DNA of 64,000 nucleotides from Streptococcus himalayensis (GCF_001708305.1 NZ_CP016953.1:1507501-1571500); one strand, 5' to 3'. Positions 26,471-37,610 are shown, numbered from the stretch's first letter. Made by a program: numbers and translations. Notes: a model not told the origin generated them from the sequence alone.

Positions 26471-29400
26471 ATGAAAGAACTCTTTGAAAAACAGAGAAAA
26501 TTTTCGATTCGAAAATTAGCCATTGGGGTCGTATCAGCTATGATTGGATTGATGATGATTGGAAGCCTAGCTTCGACTACTGTATATGCAGAGCAAACCG
26601 CTCAAGTCATAAGTGGTCAAACAAAGGAATTGGATTTGCATTATGTTCATGTCTTGGAATCTGATTTAACAAATCTAGAACAAGCTGTTGTCAAAGATGA
26701 AGAGCACTTTTACAAGGAGTATGCTCGGGATGAAAATGCGAATTTTATTTTAGTTTATCAAAAAAAGGATGCTCAATCCTTGCTGCCTAGGACTGGAGGA
26801 GTTCTCACCAATGCTGGACTTGTCATTGGTGGAGCAAGTCTCTTATACCTTATTGTCATTGGTCGAAAAAATCGGAAAAAAGCAGCTGCATTTTTTCTTT
26901 TGACAACAGTTTTAGGGGGACAACTTCCTCTAACGAGTGTTTCTGCTTTAGAGCAAGATTTAAAGGCCATTTATGCAGAAAGTCATAAAACAATTGATGG
27001 ACAGACAGTGTTGGCTCCTGAGAAAGAGCGAGGGGATCTTCGATTTGTTGGTTATATTACTCAAAAAGATGCTCTCCAGATTCCGCGCTTGAAAACCTTA
27101 TTGAAGGAATACGTACCAAATATTGAAGCGGGTGTTTCTCGTTTAGAAGGAGGTTCGCAGGGGGCTACTCAAGCTGCTGTTTCCTCGTTGCCAAATGGCA
27201 TTGCTGAAGCAACTAGCGCAAATTCAACTGCAGCATCACAGGTTGTTGTTCCAATTTATTCAACAGTTCCTCAACATTCGGAAATATTGGAGAGACAGCC
27301 TATAGTCCCAGCTACGGGATCTGTTGGTTCCCAAATCTTGCCATCAGGGCTACCGACGGTGTCAACATCTCCAGCTACGTCCAAGGAAGAGGATGTTATC
27401 GAAGTTCCAGTAGCTGTTCCGTCTGAAGAAACTGTATCACCAGTTCCAGAATTTCCAACGCCTCCAGAGCTTTCTGATGAAGAAATTGTTTCTGAAGTTC
27501 CAGTAGTTGTCACGCCTGAAGAAACTGTATCACCAGTTCCAGAGTTTTCAGCATCTCCAGAGCTTTCTGATGAAGAAATTGTTTCTGAAGTTCCAGTAGT
27601 TGTCATGCCTGAAAAAACTGTAGCACCAGTTCCAGGGTTTTCAACGCCTCCAGAGCCTTCTGATGAAGAAATTGTTTCTGAAGCTCCGGTAGTTGTCACG
27701 CCTGAAGAAACTGAGGCACCAGTTCCAGTTCCAGAGTTTCCAACGTCTCCAGAGCTTTCTAAGGAAATTCCTAGCGAAACCATCTCTGAGGATTTACCGG
27801 TGTCTGAACCAATTAAACCAGTGATACCAGAAGTGGTCATTGGTTCAATAGAAGAAGTGGTTACGGAAGACATTCCTTATGATTTTATTCAACAAGAAGA
27901 TGAACAAGCATGGGAAGATGAGATCTCTGTTTCTGAAGGAGAAGTGGGGCAAAAGGCTACTACAATCACTTATGAAACAGTGAATGGACAGAAAACAGGG
28001 AGAATCTTAGGGAGTACAGAAGTTATTTTGAAGTCTCCTGTTTCAAAAATTGTTACAAAAGGAACAAAACCATTACAGTCGTCTATCACGGAAACAAGCG
28101 TTATTGCTATTTCGGCTTCTATTCGAGAAGTGGAAGATGACACCCTATGGGAAGGTGATATTCAGGTCATCGAAGGTCAAGCTGGTGAAAAAACGGTGAC
28201 AACGATCTATGAAACGATTCGTGGTGAAAAAACGGGAGTGATTCTATCAATGGAGGAAGAGCAGACAGTTGCATCAGTTGATAGGATTATTGTGAAGGGG
28301 ACAAAACCATTACCTGGGCGTGTTCAAGAGACGGAAGTGCTTGTTATTCCTCGTGGTCGAAGACAAGAGGAGGATGATACCTTATGGGCCGATGAAACGA
28401 AGATAATTGAGGGCCAAGATGGCGAGAAGATTATCACGAAAATTTATGAAACCAATAAAGGGATTAAGACAGATACCCTTCTTTCGATAACCGAAACTCT
28501 GATAAGACCGGCTGTTGATACAATTGTTGTTCAAGGTGTGAAACCGCTGCATGGAAGTGTGGCCGAGGTAACACGGGAAATTATCCCTCATGGCACTCGG
28601 ACGGAGTTAGATTCCACTCTGTGGGTAGATGAAAGCCGCATGGAGGAAGGGCGCGACGGAGAGAAGGAAGTCACGACGACCTACGAAACGGTTAGGGGAG
28701 AAAAGACAGCTAAGGTTCTTTCGACGACTGAAAATGTCCTTAGACCTGCTATCGACACGGTTGTCTATCAAGGAACCAAACCACTTTTAGGAAGTGTGAC
28801 CGAGGTAACAGGGGAAATTATCCCTCATGGCACTCGGACGGAGTTAGATTCCACTCTGTGGGCCGATGAAAGCCGCATGGAGGAAGGACGCGACGGAGAG
28901 AAGGAAGTCACGACGACCTACGAAACGGTTAGGGGAGAAAAGACAGCTAAAGTTCTTTCAACGACCGAAAATGTGCTCAGACCTGCTATCGACACGGTTG
29001 TCTATCAAGGTATCAAACCACTTTTAGGAAGTGTGACCGAGGTAACACGAGAAGTTATTCCTCGTGGTCGAAGACAAGAGGAGGATGATACCTTATGGGC
29101 CGATGAAAGCCGCAGGGAGGAAGGACGCGACGGAGAGAAGGAAGTCACGACGACCTACGAAACGGTTAGGGGAGAAAAGACAGCTAAGGTTCTTTCAACG
29201 ACCGAAAATGTACTCAGACCTGCTATTGACACGGTTGTCTATCAAGGTATCAAACCACTTTTAGGAAGTGTGACTGAGGTAACACGAGAAGTTATTCCTC
29301 GTGGTCAAAGACAAGAGGAGGATGATACCCTATGGGCCGATGAAAGCCGCAGGGAGGAAGGGCGCGACGGAGAAAAAGAAGTCACGACGACCTACGAAAC

Positions 29401-32400
29401 GATTAGGGGAGAAAAGACAACTAAGGTTCTTTCAACGACCGAAAATGTCCTTAGACCTGCTATTGACACGGTTATCTACAAAGGGACCAAGAGACATGTT
29501 AAACCAAGTCTCACTATTCAGGTGGTGCAGACAGATTTGGATAAAAAATCAGCAACGATTTATTATAAGTTAGAAGATGAGGCTGAGGCTTATCGTTCTG
29601 CTAAAGTAGCTGTTTTCCAAAATGGCGTGAAAATTCAGGAAGTAGCTCTTCTCAATAATCGTGCACAGTTTACAAAGCTTGACTACAATATCCCTTATAC
29701 AATCGTAACCAGCACGACCTATGATTTAGGAAAAGGCCAACAAGTCGAAGAGCTCACAAATCGCCGCGAATTCGAATTGGAATATAAGAAAATCGAACTG
29801 AAAGCAATTGATTCTGTGGAGCTCTATAGTCGAGAAAATCAGCGCGAACGTCGTCATTTATCTCTTGAAAGAATTCCGGCTAATTTAGATCACTATTTTG
29901 TAAAAATAAAATCTTCTAAATTCAAAGAGATGCTGCTGCCGGTATCTAGTATTCAAGAAAGTAGACACAATGGTGTGCCAAGCTACAAAGTGCAAATTGC
30001 CTTTGATGAATTGGTGGAAGATGTTTCTAAAGATTTGAACTATAAAGATGGCTATCATTTTTACATTGAAAAGGCTATTTCTAAACCAGGTGTGATTACT
30101 TCTTTCCAAGGGTTGATGGCAGCCATTCAGGCGAATCCTGCTGGACATTATGTGCTTGGAGCAGATATTAGTGCAGACGATTGGACAACTACAGATGCTA
30201 CTGCTAGCTACATTTCTCGTCCGTTTACGGGTAGCCTTTATGGAGCGTCGGATGGAAGGAAATTTGCGATTTATCATTTGAAAAAACCTCTCTTTGCGAC
30301 ACTGGATGGTGCCATTATCCAAAATCTTGATTTGAAGGAAGTAGCAATTGAAACAACAGTGACTAATGTTGGTGCCTTGGCTTCCATAGCGCAGGGAAAT
30401 GCTTCAATTAGTGATGTTTCAGCTCAAGGAGATATTGTAGCAGCTGGAGATATTGGTGGTTTGATTGCCACTATGAAAGATGGAGCTATTATAAATAATG
30501 CTAGCTTTGCTGGAAGTATTCGGGCAACGACCAAGCAAGGAACGTCTAATGTTGGAGGTCTTGTTGGTTATATGACAGGCAAGGGAACCTTGCTGGAAAA
30601 AGGACAAGCAACAGTTGCTATTTCTGTATCGGCTAGCAGTAATAACCAGCGCACAGGCGGTCTTGTAGGAATGGCTGTTAGTCAGGCCCATCTTAAGAAT
30701 TCAACGGTGAGCGGCTATATTGTTAATAGTGGTACTTCAGGCCAAACGGGAGGAGTTGTCGGCTCTACTTGGTCAAATGGAATGGTTGACTCGATTATCA
30801 GTGGTGTGGGAGTGACTGGAGGTCATATCCTCTATGGGGATACTGGGTATGTGGACGCAAATGTGAAAAATGTATTCAGTATCAACGGAAAAGCTTTTGG
30901 TCGAGATGATTCACGAGGTAGAGGCATTTCTGAGAGAGAAGCGGCTAGTAAAATTACAACTTTTGGAATCACTACTAATTTGGCTGATTCAGATAAAGCT
31001 TCGAGAAAGAATCAGTACCAAGTTGATTATACCTCAGTGAAATATGCAACGGCCAATCGCGCTATTGCCTATGAAAATATAGAGAAATTACTGCCATTTT
31101 ACAACAAGGACTTGATTGTCCGTTATGGCAATCAGGTCTCTCCATCTAGCAAACTCTACACGACTAAATTGGTAGATGTTGTTCCAATGAAGAATAATGA
31201 GGTTGTAATTCATGTGCAGGGGCAAAAGCAACAAGTCAATCGTCTCATGCTTCACTATGCAGATGGTACAGTAGAGTATGCACGTCTAGCCTATAAAGGA
31301 GATTTTGCTGAAGGTAAGTTAGCAGAGTATACTCTGGGCGATACAGGCTTGCTTTATACTCCAGAAGTATTCTTATCAAGCTATCAGTCTATCTTAAATC
31401 GCGTTCTTCCACAGCTAAATGCTATTACCTATCGATCGGAAGCGATTCAGCAAACTCTAGGAATTCCAGCCAGCGTGACAGATGAGGTTGTTGCAGCAAA
31501 GAAAAAAGAACTCGAAAATGCCAAACAACGAACACCGGATCTGGTAATTCCATCGAATCAGCAGTTGAAAAAAGATATCATTAACGAACGCTTATCACGG
31601 ATGTTCTTAGAGGATAGCTTTAACGAAGTCAAAGGAAACTTGGCTCAACAATTGCAAAAGGTCTTGGCTACGGACAAATCCATCAACACACTCGGAAAAG
31701 CTGTATCCGATAGTATCGTTCAAAAGATATCTGATAATAAAGAGGCACTCTTACTGGGATTAAGCTATCTGAATCGTTGGTATGGTATTTCTTACGGGAA
31801 TGTGAATACTAAAGATTTAACCAGCTTTAAACTCGATTTCTTTGGCAATCAGAATGTCTCAACCCTAGACGGAGTCATCTCGCTTGGAAAATTAGGCTAC
31901 GATCTCTTGCAGGCTTCCAATAATGTACACGGCTATGCGAATGGGATTGGTCGTTGGAATGGAAAAGCGGATATTTTCAGTTTGTTAGAAAGTTATCGCG
32001 AGCGCTTCTTACCGGAGAAAAATAATAATGACTGGTTCAAAGAAGCTACAAAAGCCTATGTTGTCGAGTCTTACTCGCAGATTCCAGAAGTTGAGGCGCG
32101 TCAAAAAGCGGCTTACGGAAACAAGAGAAATAAAGCTTCGATTGGTATTTATGACCAGTTGTCTCGTTCAACTTGGACTTATCAAAACATGTTATTGCCC
32201 CTTTTGACCATGACTCAGGAGTCTGTCTATATTATTTCCAATATGAATACACTCTCATTTGGAGGTTACGAACGCTACCGCAATTCATTGACACCAGAAA
32301 ATCGTGCAGAGATTCGAGCGATGGTGGATCAAACCGCCATTTGGCAACGGAATCACTTTGATTTCTACTATAAAATCCTTAATGCCTCTGCTCGTGAGAA

Positions 32401-33730
32401 ACTCTTTAAACAGGTACTCAACTATGATGGATTTAACTATCTCAATGCCGATGGCAAAGTAGCATGGGAAACTCTTTTGAGTGATGCGGCCTCTATCAAA
32501 GAATTTTTTGGACCTGTCGGAAAATATTATGGTCACAATGGAAGCAGTGCCTATGCTTCTGGCATCTACACCCACTTTGTGGCAGATAAACTCCTAGGTC
32601 AAACTGGAACATCGATTTATACCCATGAAATGGTGCATAATAATGACTCGGAAGTCTACTTTGGAGGCTATGGACGCCGTGAAGGACAAGGAGCTGAATT
32701 ATATGCTCTAGGTCTTTTACAAGCACCTTCAGAAGAGAGTTCAGCTTGGTTTAGCATCAATAGCTTGTTTGAATTTGACAAGGATTCAACAAAGCGCTAC
32801 CATGCTGCCAATCCAGTAGAGCGCTTTAAGAATACGGATGATGTAAACCAATACATTAAAGGAATGATGGATGTGGTTTATCTGATGGACTATGTAGAGG
32901 GGCAAGCGATTCTGAAACAATCAAATGAGGTGAAAAAGAAATGGCTCCGAAAAATTGAGAACTACTATGTCACAGATAGTAAGTATAAGATTGAAACGCA
33001 TGCCGGAAATACGATTCGAGAATTAACCAATAGCGAAGTGGCACAATTGAGAACTTTCAGCGATTTAATTGACCACAGTATCCTAACCAAGCGTCTGGGT
33101 CTCCAGGATGGGCAACATGGTCGCAATGGTTACTTTACGATTTCCTTGTTTGCGCCGATCTATTCTGCCTTAGACAATCCTAAAGGAAGCCCTGGAGACA
33201 TTATGTTCCGTAGGATGGCCTATGAATTGTTTGCTGAAAAAGGCTATTACGGAGGATTTGTACCTTATGTTTCTGGTCAGTACGGGCCAGAATCCTTGGC
33301 AAATGGCTCTAAATCATGGTCTGATTGGTTGCAGAGAGATGTCGGTCGTGTGACGGATACCATGGTTCTTGAAAAGGTTTTTAAAGGTCAATACAAGAAT
33401 TGGACGGATTTCAAAAAAGCTATGTATCGAGAGAGAGTAAATCAACTGCCAAACCTAAAACCAATCACCATTAAGTACGATTTAGGACGTTTTTACTCAC
33501 AAAAAACAGTGACCATTAGCTCCTATGAGCAATTGCAATCCATGATAGAAGAAGCCATGGCGTATGACATTCGAAATATTGATGTCACAACGAATTACCC
33601 AAGTGTTAGCTGGGTTGATATCTTAAAACGCTCTGTTTATAATGCATATCTTCGCAGCACGGATGATTTCAGAGAATCTATCTTTGAACAAAATTCGTTT
33701 ATCTATGCTTCGAGTCGGCATACGCTATAG
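26471..33730 (+). CDS. Surface-anchored M26 family zinc metalloprotease (IgA1 protease/Zmp type)
   Basis: Giant protein of 2419 residues, probably cleaving host proteins; IgA1 protease, ZmpB and ZmpC are relatives, and the target cannot be read from sequence. Domains in order: YSIRK-type signal (KFSIRKLAIG, 10-20); LPRTG sortase motif near the N-terminus (105-109) followed by two membrane segments (about 112-155), the layout of this family; a Pro/Glu-rich stalk with 31-residue repeats (about 325-430); seven G5 domains (about 460-1010); the M26 N-terminal region with GLUG-like beta repeats (about 1210-1470); and the catalytic domain with HEMVH at 2052-2056 and E2076 as likely third zinc ligand. 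The start is taken at ATG 26471 although the best ribosome site is unusually far (about 15 bases). Confidence 0.92.
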   Translation: MKELFEKQRKFSIRKLAIGVVSAMIGLMMIGSLASTTVYAEQTAQVISGQTKELDLHYVHVLESDLTNLEQAVVKDEEHFYKEYARDENANFILVYQKKDAQSLLPRTGGVLTNAGLVIGGASLLYLIVIGRKNRKKAAAFFLLTTVLGGQLPLTSVSALEQDLKAIYAESHKTIDGQTVLAPEKERGDLRFVGYITQKDALQIPRLKTLLKEYVPNIEAGVSRLEGGSQGATQAAVSSLPNGIAEATSANSTAASQVVVPIYSTVPQHSEILERQPIVPATGSVGSQILPSGLPTVSTSPATSKEEDVIEVPVAVPSEETVSPVPEFPTPPELSDEEIVSEVPVVVTPEETVSPVPEFSASPELSDEEIVSEVPVVVMPEKTVAPVPGFSTPPEPSDEEIVSEAPVVVTPEETEAPVPVPEFPTSPELSKEIPSETISEDLPVSEPIKPVIPEVVIGSIEEVVTEDIPYDFIQQEDEQAWEDEISVSEGEVGQKATTITYETVNGQKTGRILGSTEVILKSPVSKIVTKGTKPLQSSITETSVIAISASIREVEDDTLWEGDIQVIEGQAGEKTVTTIYETIRGEKTGVILSMEEEQTVASVDRIIVKGTKPLPGRVQETEVLVIPRGRRQEEDDTLWADETKIIEGQDGEKIITKIYETNKGIKTDTLLSITETLIRPAVDTIVVQGVKPLHGSVAEVTREIIPHGTRTELDSTLWVDESRMEEGRDGEKEVTTTYETVRGEKTAKVLSTTENVLRPAIDTVVYQGTKPLLGSVTEVTGEIIPHGTRTELDSTLWADESRMEEGRDGEKEVTTTYETVRGEKTAKVLSTTENVLRPAIDTVVYQGIKPLLGSVTEVTREVIPRGRRQEEDDTLWADESRREEGRDGEKEVTTTYETVRGEKTAKVLSTTENVLRPAIDTVVYQGIKPLLGSVTEVTREVIPRGQRQEEDDTLWADESRREEGRDGEKEVTTTYETIRGEKTTKVLSTTENVLRPAIDTVIYKGTKRHVKPSLTIQVVQTDLDKKSATIYYKLEDEAEAYRSAKVAVFQNGVKIQEVALLNNRAQFTKLDYNIPYTIVTSTTYDLGKGQQVEELTNRREFELEYKKIELKAIDSVELYSRENQRERRHLSLERIPANLDHYFVKIKSSKFKEMLLPVSSIQESRHNGVPSYKVQIAFDELVEDVSKDLNYKDGYHFYIEKAISKPGVITSFQGLMAAIQANPAGHYVLGADISADDWTTTDATASYISRPFTGSLYGASDGRKFAIYHLKKPLFATLDGAIIQNLDLKEVAIETTVTNVGALASIAQGNASISDVSAQGDIVAAGDIGGLIATMKDGAIINNASFAGSIRATTKQGTSNVGGLVGYMTGKGTLLEKGQATVAISVSASSNNQRTGGLVGMAVSQAHLKNSTVSGYIVNSGTSGQTGGVVGSTWSNGMVDSIISGVGVTGGHILYGDTGYVDANVKNVFSINGKAFGRDDSRGRGISEREAASKITTFGITTNLADSDKASRKNQYQVDYTSVKYATANRAIAYENIEKLLPFYNKDLIVRYGNQVSPSSKLYTTKLVDVVPMKNNEVVIHVQGQKQQVNRLMLHYADGTVEYARLAYKGDFAEGKLAEYTLGDTGLLYTPEVFLSSYQSILNRVLPQLNAITYRSEAIQQTLGIPASVTDEVVAAKKKELENAKQRTPDLVIPSNQQLKKDIINERLSRMFLEDSFNEVKGNLAQQLQKVLATDKSINTLGKAVSDSIVQKISDNKEALLLGLSYLNRWYGISYGNVNTKDLTSFKLDFFGNQNVSTLDGVISLGKLGYDLLQASNNVHGYANGIGRWNGKADIFSLLESYRERFLPEKNNNDWFKEATKAYVVESYSQIPEVEARQKAAYGNKRNKASIGIYDQLSRSTWTYQNMLLPLLTMTQESVYIISNMNTLSFGGYERYRNSLTPENRAEIRAMVDQTAIWQRNHFDFYYKILNASAREKLFKQVLNYDGFNYLNADGKVAWETLLSDAASIKEFFGPVGKYYGHNGSSAYASGIYTHFVADKLLGQTGTSIYTHEMVHNNDSEVYFGGYGRREGQGAELYALGLLQAPSEESSAWFSINSLFEFDKDSTKRYHAANPVERFKNTDDVNQYIKGMMDVVYLMDYVEGQAILKQSNEVKKKWLRKIENYYVTDSKYKIETHAGNTIRELTNSEVAQLRTFSDLIDHSILTKRLGLQDGQHGRNGYFTISLFAPIYSALDNPKGSPGDIMFRRMAYELFAEKGYYGGFVPYVSGQYGPESLANGSKSWSDWLQRDVGRVTDTMVLEKVFKGQYKNWTDFKKAMYRERVNQLPNLKPITIKYDLGRFYSQKTVTISSYEQLQSMIEEAMAYDIRNIDVTTNYPSVSWVDILKRSVYNAYLRSTDDFRESIFEQNSFIYASSRHTL
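27473..27751 (+). repeat. 93-bp tandem repeats in the protease stalk
   Basis: Units begin TCTGATGAAGAAATTGTTTC at 27473, 27566 and 27659, exactly 93 bases (31 residues) apart, and encode a Pro/Glu/Val-rich segment (EEIVSEVPVVV...). Units differ at several positions. Likely a flexible spacer carrying the catalytic part through the cell wall. Confidence 0.85.
28565..29500 (+). repeat. Four near-identical 237-bp G5-domain repeats
   Basis: Units start with GAGGTAACA at 28565, 28802, 29039 and 29276, a strict 237-base (79-residue) period. They encode G5 domains with the core DGEKEVTTTYET and VLRPAIDTV. Similarity at the DNA level is far higher than to the three upstream G5 domains, so these units arose by recent duplication and can vary in number by recombination. 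Confidence 0.9.
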
Positions 33731-33763
33731 ATGGTCATTGCGATTGAGGTAGTATGAATAGAG

Positions 33764-33884
33764 AAAAGACTTGAGCCTACGAGCGAGTTCGCTGAAAAAG
33801 TCTTTTGACAATAGATGATAGAATAAAAACCGAATGATGGTACTTTCTCAACAGAGATGAAAGATCACTCATTCGGTTTTTAGA
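33764..33884 (+). terminator. Two hairpins ending the protease transcript
   Basis: A first stem AAAAGACTT / AAGTCTTTT (about 33764-33808) and a stronger 13-base stem AAAAACCGAATGA (33825-33837) with TCATTCGGTTTTT (33869-33881). The second is a clear Rho-independent terminator and may act on both strands. Confidence 0.8.
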
Positions 33885-34192
33885 TTATTTAGTCTATTTT
33901 CTATCCCTTTGACTTTTTCAATACCTTGCTACCGATTAGTTTATTTTTCTGGGTTTTTGATAGTTGTCAAGAATGATATGCTAGGAAACGGTCAAGATTA
34001 GGTTTCAAACGCCATACAGGTGTGCTACCAAGATTTTTCTAGTTGCTCGCTAGTAAAGTAGGAAGGACTTAAGTGTCATCCAAATCATAAACGCATATGA
34101 GTTAGTATTTGAATTCATTGACAGGGAAATGAAGCTTATATGAATTCGTAGACATGGAGGAAAATCGCTATTCTTTTTTAATCGATTTATGC
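33885..34192. other. Intergenic region upstream of ridA
   Basis: No ORF with a ribosome site and no RNA recognised. A TATAAT box at 34193-34198, 27 bases before the ridA start, marks the likely promoter. Confidence 0.55.
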
Positions 34193-34224
34193 TATAATAG
34201 AAGCAAAAAGAACGGGAGAAACTC

Positions 34225-34605
34225 ATGGCAAAAACAGTTCATACAGAGAAAGCACCAGCAGCGATTGGCCCCTATGTCCAAGGGAAGATTGTTGGCAATC
34301 TTTTGTTTGCAAGCGGTCAAGTGCCTCTATCACCTGAAACGGGTGAAATCGTAGGGACAACGATTCAGGAGCAGACCAAACAAGTATTGGCAAATATCAA
34401 AGCTATTTTAGAAGCGGCTGGAACAGACTTTGACCACGTTGTAAAAACGACTTGTTTTTTGAGTGATATGAATGATTTTATCCCCTTTAATGAAGTCTAT
34501 CAAACAGCCTTTTCAAAGGAATTCCCAGCCCGTTCGGCGGTGGAAGTTTCTAGGCTCCCACGAGATGTGAAGGTTGAAATTGAAGTTATTGCAGAAATTG
34601 CCTAG
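34225..34605 (+). CDS. ridA: RidA family enamine/imine deaminase
   Basis: Hydrolyses reactive 2-aminoacrylate and related enamines that leak from PLP enzymes. The 126-residue protein has GPYVQGKIVGN, FASGQVPL and the substrate-binding arginine in PARSAVEVSRLPRD. Trimeric cytoplasmic enzyme in known cases. Own promoter (TATAAT at 34193). A terminator-like hairpin follows. Confidence 0.92.
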   Translation: MAKTVHTEKAPAAIGPYVQGKIVGNLLFASGQVPLSPETGEIVGTTIQEQTKQVLANIKAILEAAGTDFDHVVKTTCFLSDMNDFIPFNEVYQTAFSKEFPARSAVEVSRLPRDVKVEIEVIAEIA

Positions 34606-34643
34606 AAGAGGGGGAGGACGCAAGTCTGCCCTTTTCCTTTTTC
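34604..34643 (+). terminator. Terminator between ridA and rapZ
   Basis: Purine-rich arm AGGGGGAGGAC pairs with GTCTGCCCTTT around a GCAA loop and is followed by T-rich sequence. An extended -10 (TGGTAAAAT) just after it may drive rapZ. Confidence 0.55.
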
Positions 34644-34665
34644 CAGTGGTAAAATAGGAGAAAAT

Positions 34666-35556
34666 ATGACAGAGAAAAAAGTAGAGTTGGTCATTGTGAC
34701 AGGTATGAGCGGCGCAGGTAAGACGGTGGCCATCCAATCGTTTGAGGATTTGGGGTATTTTACGATTGATAATATGCCACCAGCCTTGGTTCCTAAATTT
34801 TTGCAGTTGGTGGAGACACGTAAGGACAATGATAAATTGGCTATGGTTGTGGATATGCGGAGCCGTTCCTTCTTTTCTGAAATTCAAAATGTACTAGACG
34901 AGATTGAAAATGATGAAGAATTGAATTTCAAGATTTTATTTTTAGACGCTGCGGATAAGGAGTTGGTGGCTCGGTACAAGGAGACACGCCGTAGTCATCC
35001 TTTGGCGGCAGATGGCCGTATTTTAGATGGGATTAAGTTAGAGCGTGAATTGTTGGCTCCGCTTAAAAATCTGAGCCAAAATGTTGTGGATACGACAGAG
35101 CTGACTCCACGAGAATTGCGTAAAGTGATTGCTCAGGAATTTTCAGACCATGATGAGAGCCAGGGTTTTCGTGTGGAAGTAGTCAGTTTTGGCTTTAAAT
35201 ATGGCTTACCCTTGGATGCGGACTTGGTTTTTGATGTCCGTTTCCTGCCCAATCCCTATTACCAGCCAGAATTACGCAATCAAACAGGGTTAGACAAGGC
35301 CGTATTTGATTATGTCATGAATCATCCAGAGTCAGAAGAGTTTTATCAACACTTACTGGCCTTGATTGAGCCTATTTTGCCAGGCTATCAAAAGGAAGGC
35401 AAGTCTGTTTTAACGATTGCAGTGGGGTGCACAGGGGGCCAACACCGCAGTGTGGCCTTTGCCCAGCGGCTTGCAGATGATTTGCAGCAACATTGGTCGG
35501 TTAACAGCAGTCATCGTGACAAGGATCGCAGAAAGGAAACGGTAAATCGTTCATGA
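34666..35556 (+). CDS. rapZ: RNase adapter protein RapZ (YvcJ family)
   Basis: Nucleotide-binding protein of 296 residues: Walker [17 protein letters not shown], and the C-terminal signature CTGGQHRSV. In E. coli it controls GlmZ small RNA decay; in Firmicutes (YvcJ) it binds and hydrolyses nucleotides and affects competence. The set rapZ-yvcK-whiA is conserved in Gram-positives and the genes overlap by four bases each. Confidence 0.94.
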   Translation: MTEKKVELVIVTGMSGAGKTVAIQSFEDLGYFTIDNMPPALVPKFLQLVETRKDNDKLAMVVDMRSRSFFSEIQNVLDEIENDEELNFKILFLDAADKELVARYKETRRSHPLAADGRILDGIKLERELLAPLKNLSQNVVDTTELTPRELRKVIAQEFSDHDESQGFRVEVVSFGFKYGLPLDADLVFDVRFLPNPYYQPELRNQTGLDKAVFDYVMNHPESEEFYQHLLALIEPILPGYQKEGKSVLTIAVGCTGGQHRSVAFAQRLADDLQQHWSVNSSHRDKDRRKETVNRS

Positions 35557-36530
35557 GAAAACCTAAAATAGCAGTCATTGGTGGCGGAACAGGGATCTCA
35601 GTCATCCTAGACAGTCTTCGCAAAAAAGATGTAGATATAGCAGCGATTGTAACCGTCGCTGATGATGGAGGAAGCTCTGGTGAGCTTAGAAAGAGCCTGC
35701 AGCACATTACGCCGCCAGGAGACTTACGAAATGTCTTGGTAGCCTTATCAGATATGCCTCGTTTTTATGAGCAAGTATTCCAGTATCGATTTGCAAAGGA
35801 GGATGGTCCTTTGGCAGGTCACCCCTTGGGCAATCTGATTATTGCAGGCATTTCAGAAATGCAGGGTTCGACCTATAATGCCATGCAACTCTTGACCAAA
35901 TTTTTCCATACGACAGGGAAAATCTATCCATCTAGCGACAGTCCTTTGACCTTACATGCTGTTTTTACAGATGGTCGTGAGGTTTCAGGAGAAAGTCAGC
36001 TAGCCAAGCATTCGGGCATGATTGAGCGCGTGTATGTGACCAATACCTACAATCAGGACAAGCCCGTAGCGAGCAGAAAAGTGGTGCAGACCATTTTAGA
36101 GAGTGATTTGGTTGTCTTGGGACCTGGTTCTTTATTTACTTCGATTTTACCTAATCTTGTGATTGAAGAGATTGGTCAAGCTCTTTTAGAAACCAAGGCT
36201 GAAATTGCTTATGTGTGCAATATCATGACCCAGCGAGGGGAAACCGAGCATTTTTCAGACAGTGACCATGTAGGGGTTCTTCATCGCCATCTCGGTCAAT
36301 CCTTTGTGGACACGGTGTTGGTGAATATCGAGCCTGTTCCAAAAGAATATATGACTAGCCACCAATTCGATGAATACCTGGTTCAAGTTGAGCATGATTT
36401 TGCAGGCTTACAGGAGCAAGTGCCGCGAGTCATCTCGTCTAATTTCCTAAAATTAGAAAAGGGTGGAGCCTTTCATGATGGCGATGCGGTGGTAGAAGAA
36501 TTATTGAGCCACATACGGGTGTCTTCATGA
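35553..36530 (+). CDS. yvcK: YvcK family gluconeogenesis factor
   Basis: Protein of 325 residues with [28 protein letters not shown] and the conserved [13 protein letters not shown] motif. Known members bind UDP-sugars and are needed for growth on gluconeogenic sources and for cell-wall homeostasis. ATGA overlap with both neighbours indicates coupled translation. Confidence 0.94.
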   Translation: MRKPKIAVIGGGTGISVILDSLRKKDVDIAAIVTVADDGGSSGELRKSLQHITPPGDLRNVLVALSDMPRFYEQVFQYRFAKEDGPLAGHPLGNLIIAGISEMQGSTYNAMQLLTKFFHTTGKIYPSSDSPLTLHAVFTDGREVSGESQLAKHSGMIERVYVTNTYNQDKPVASRKVVQTILESDLVVLGPGSLFTSILPNLVIEEIGQALLETKAEIAYVCNIMTQRGETEHFSDSDHVGVLHRHLGQSFVDTVLVNIEPVPKEYMTSHQFDEYLVQVEHDFAGLQEQVPRVISSNFLKLEKGGAFHDGDAVVEELLSHIRVSS

Positions 36531-37438
36531 GTTTCACAATCAAGGTAAAAGAAGAATTATTAGGTTTGCAGCAGGCTGACAAGTATGAACTGGCAGCCAT
36601 TATCAAAATGTCTGCCAGTCTTGGCATTGCAAGTCAAGGGCTGACCTTGTCGATTACGACAGAAAATGCAAAAATCGCTCGCCATATTTACGAACTGCTG
36701 GCTAAATTTTATCAGGTCAAGGCAGATATTCGCCACCATCAGAAGACCAATTTGCGTAAAAACCGTGTCTATACGGTACTGGTAGATCAGGGAGTGGAAG
36801 ACATCTTGGCTGATTTGCATTTGGCAGATGCCTTTTTTGGGATTTCAGCGGGGATTGACCAGAGTATTTTGTCCAGTGATGAAGCCAGTCGTGCCTATCT
36901 ACGCGGAGCTTTTTTAGCCAGTGGTAGCATCCGAGATCCAGAGTCTGGCAAATACCAATTGGAAATCTTATCAGTCTATCTGGACCATGCCGAGGATATG
37001 GCGGCGCTGATGCAGAAATTTTTACTGGACGCAAAAACCTTGGAGCGTAAAAAAGGTGCGATTACCTACCTGCAACGAGCCGAAGACATCATGGATTTTT
37101 TGATTGTGATTGGCGCTATGGAGGCTATGAGAGAGTTTGAGTCTGTGAAAGTCTTGCGCGAGACGAGAAATGATCTCAATCGAGCCACGAATGCAGAAAC
37201 AGCCAATATCGCACGAACCGTGACAGCGAGTATGAAAACCATCAATAATATCAGCAAGATTATCGATACAATTGGACTGGAGAGTTTGCCTGTGGATTTG
37301 CAGGAAGTGGCTCATTTGCGTATTCAACACCCAGACTACTCTATTCAGCGTTTGGCGGACAGTCTGAGTCAGCCCTTGACCAAAAGTGGCGTCAACCATC
37401 GCTTGAGAAAGATTAACAAAATAGCAGAAGAAATCTGA
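36527..37438 (+). CDS. whiA: DNA-binding protein WhiA
   Basis: Protein of 303 residues. An N-terminal LAGLIDADG-like region is seen as [13 protein letters not shown], and a C-terminal helix-turn-helix as [25 protein letters not shown]. In Gram-positives it acts in cell division and chromosome segregation. It is the last gene of the rapZ-yvcK-whiA operon. Confidence 0.94.
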   Translation: MSFTIKVKEELLGLQQADKYELAAIIKMSASLGIASQGLTLSITTENAKIARHIYELLAKFYQVKADIRHHQKTNLRKNRVYTVLVDQGVEDILADLHLADAFFGISAGIDQSILSSDEASRAYLRGAFLASGSIRDPESGKYQLEILSVYLDHAEDMAALMQKFLLDAKTLERKKGAITYLQRAEDIMDFLIVIGAMEAMREFESVKVLRETRNDLNRATNAETANIARTVTASMKTINNISKIIDTIGLESLPVDLQEVAHLRIQHPDYSIQRLADSLSQPLTKSGVNHRLRKINKIAEEI

Positions 37439-37610
37439 GGACAAAGTCATAAATATTTTTTGTGGGATAGTTGTTCAGAAGTTTTCAGATTTGCAACACA
37501 AGCAGTTCAAAAATTCATCTATTGCTGCCCGGTTTTAAATGACTTCATCTAGTTTCAAACTGTTTATTGAAAAGCTAGACCCCATGTTTTTCTATTCAGA
37601 TGATTTTTTG

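Noticed and set aside
27271..27873. Minus-strand open frame of 200 codons opposite the protease stalk
   Set aside because: Low-complexity Ser/Thr/Gly mirror of the Pro/Glu repeats with no ribosome site; it is a shadow of the repeat.
29064..29573. Two repeated Arg/Lys-rich plus-strand ORFs (from 29064 and 29301)
   Set aside because: Out-of-frame readings of the 237-bp G5 repeats; they recur only because the DNA repeats.
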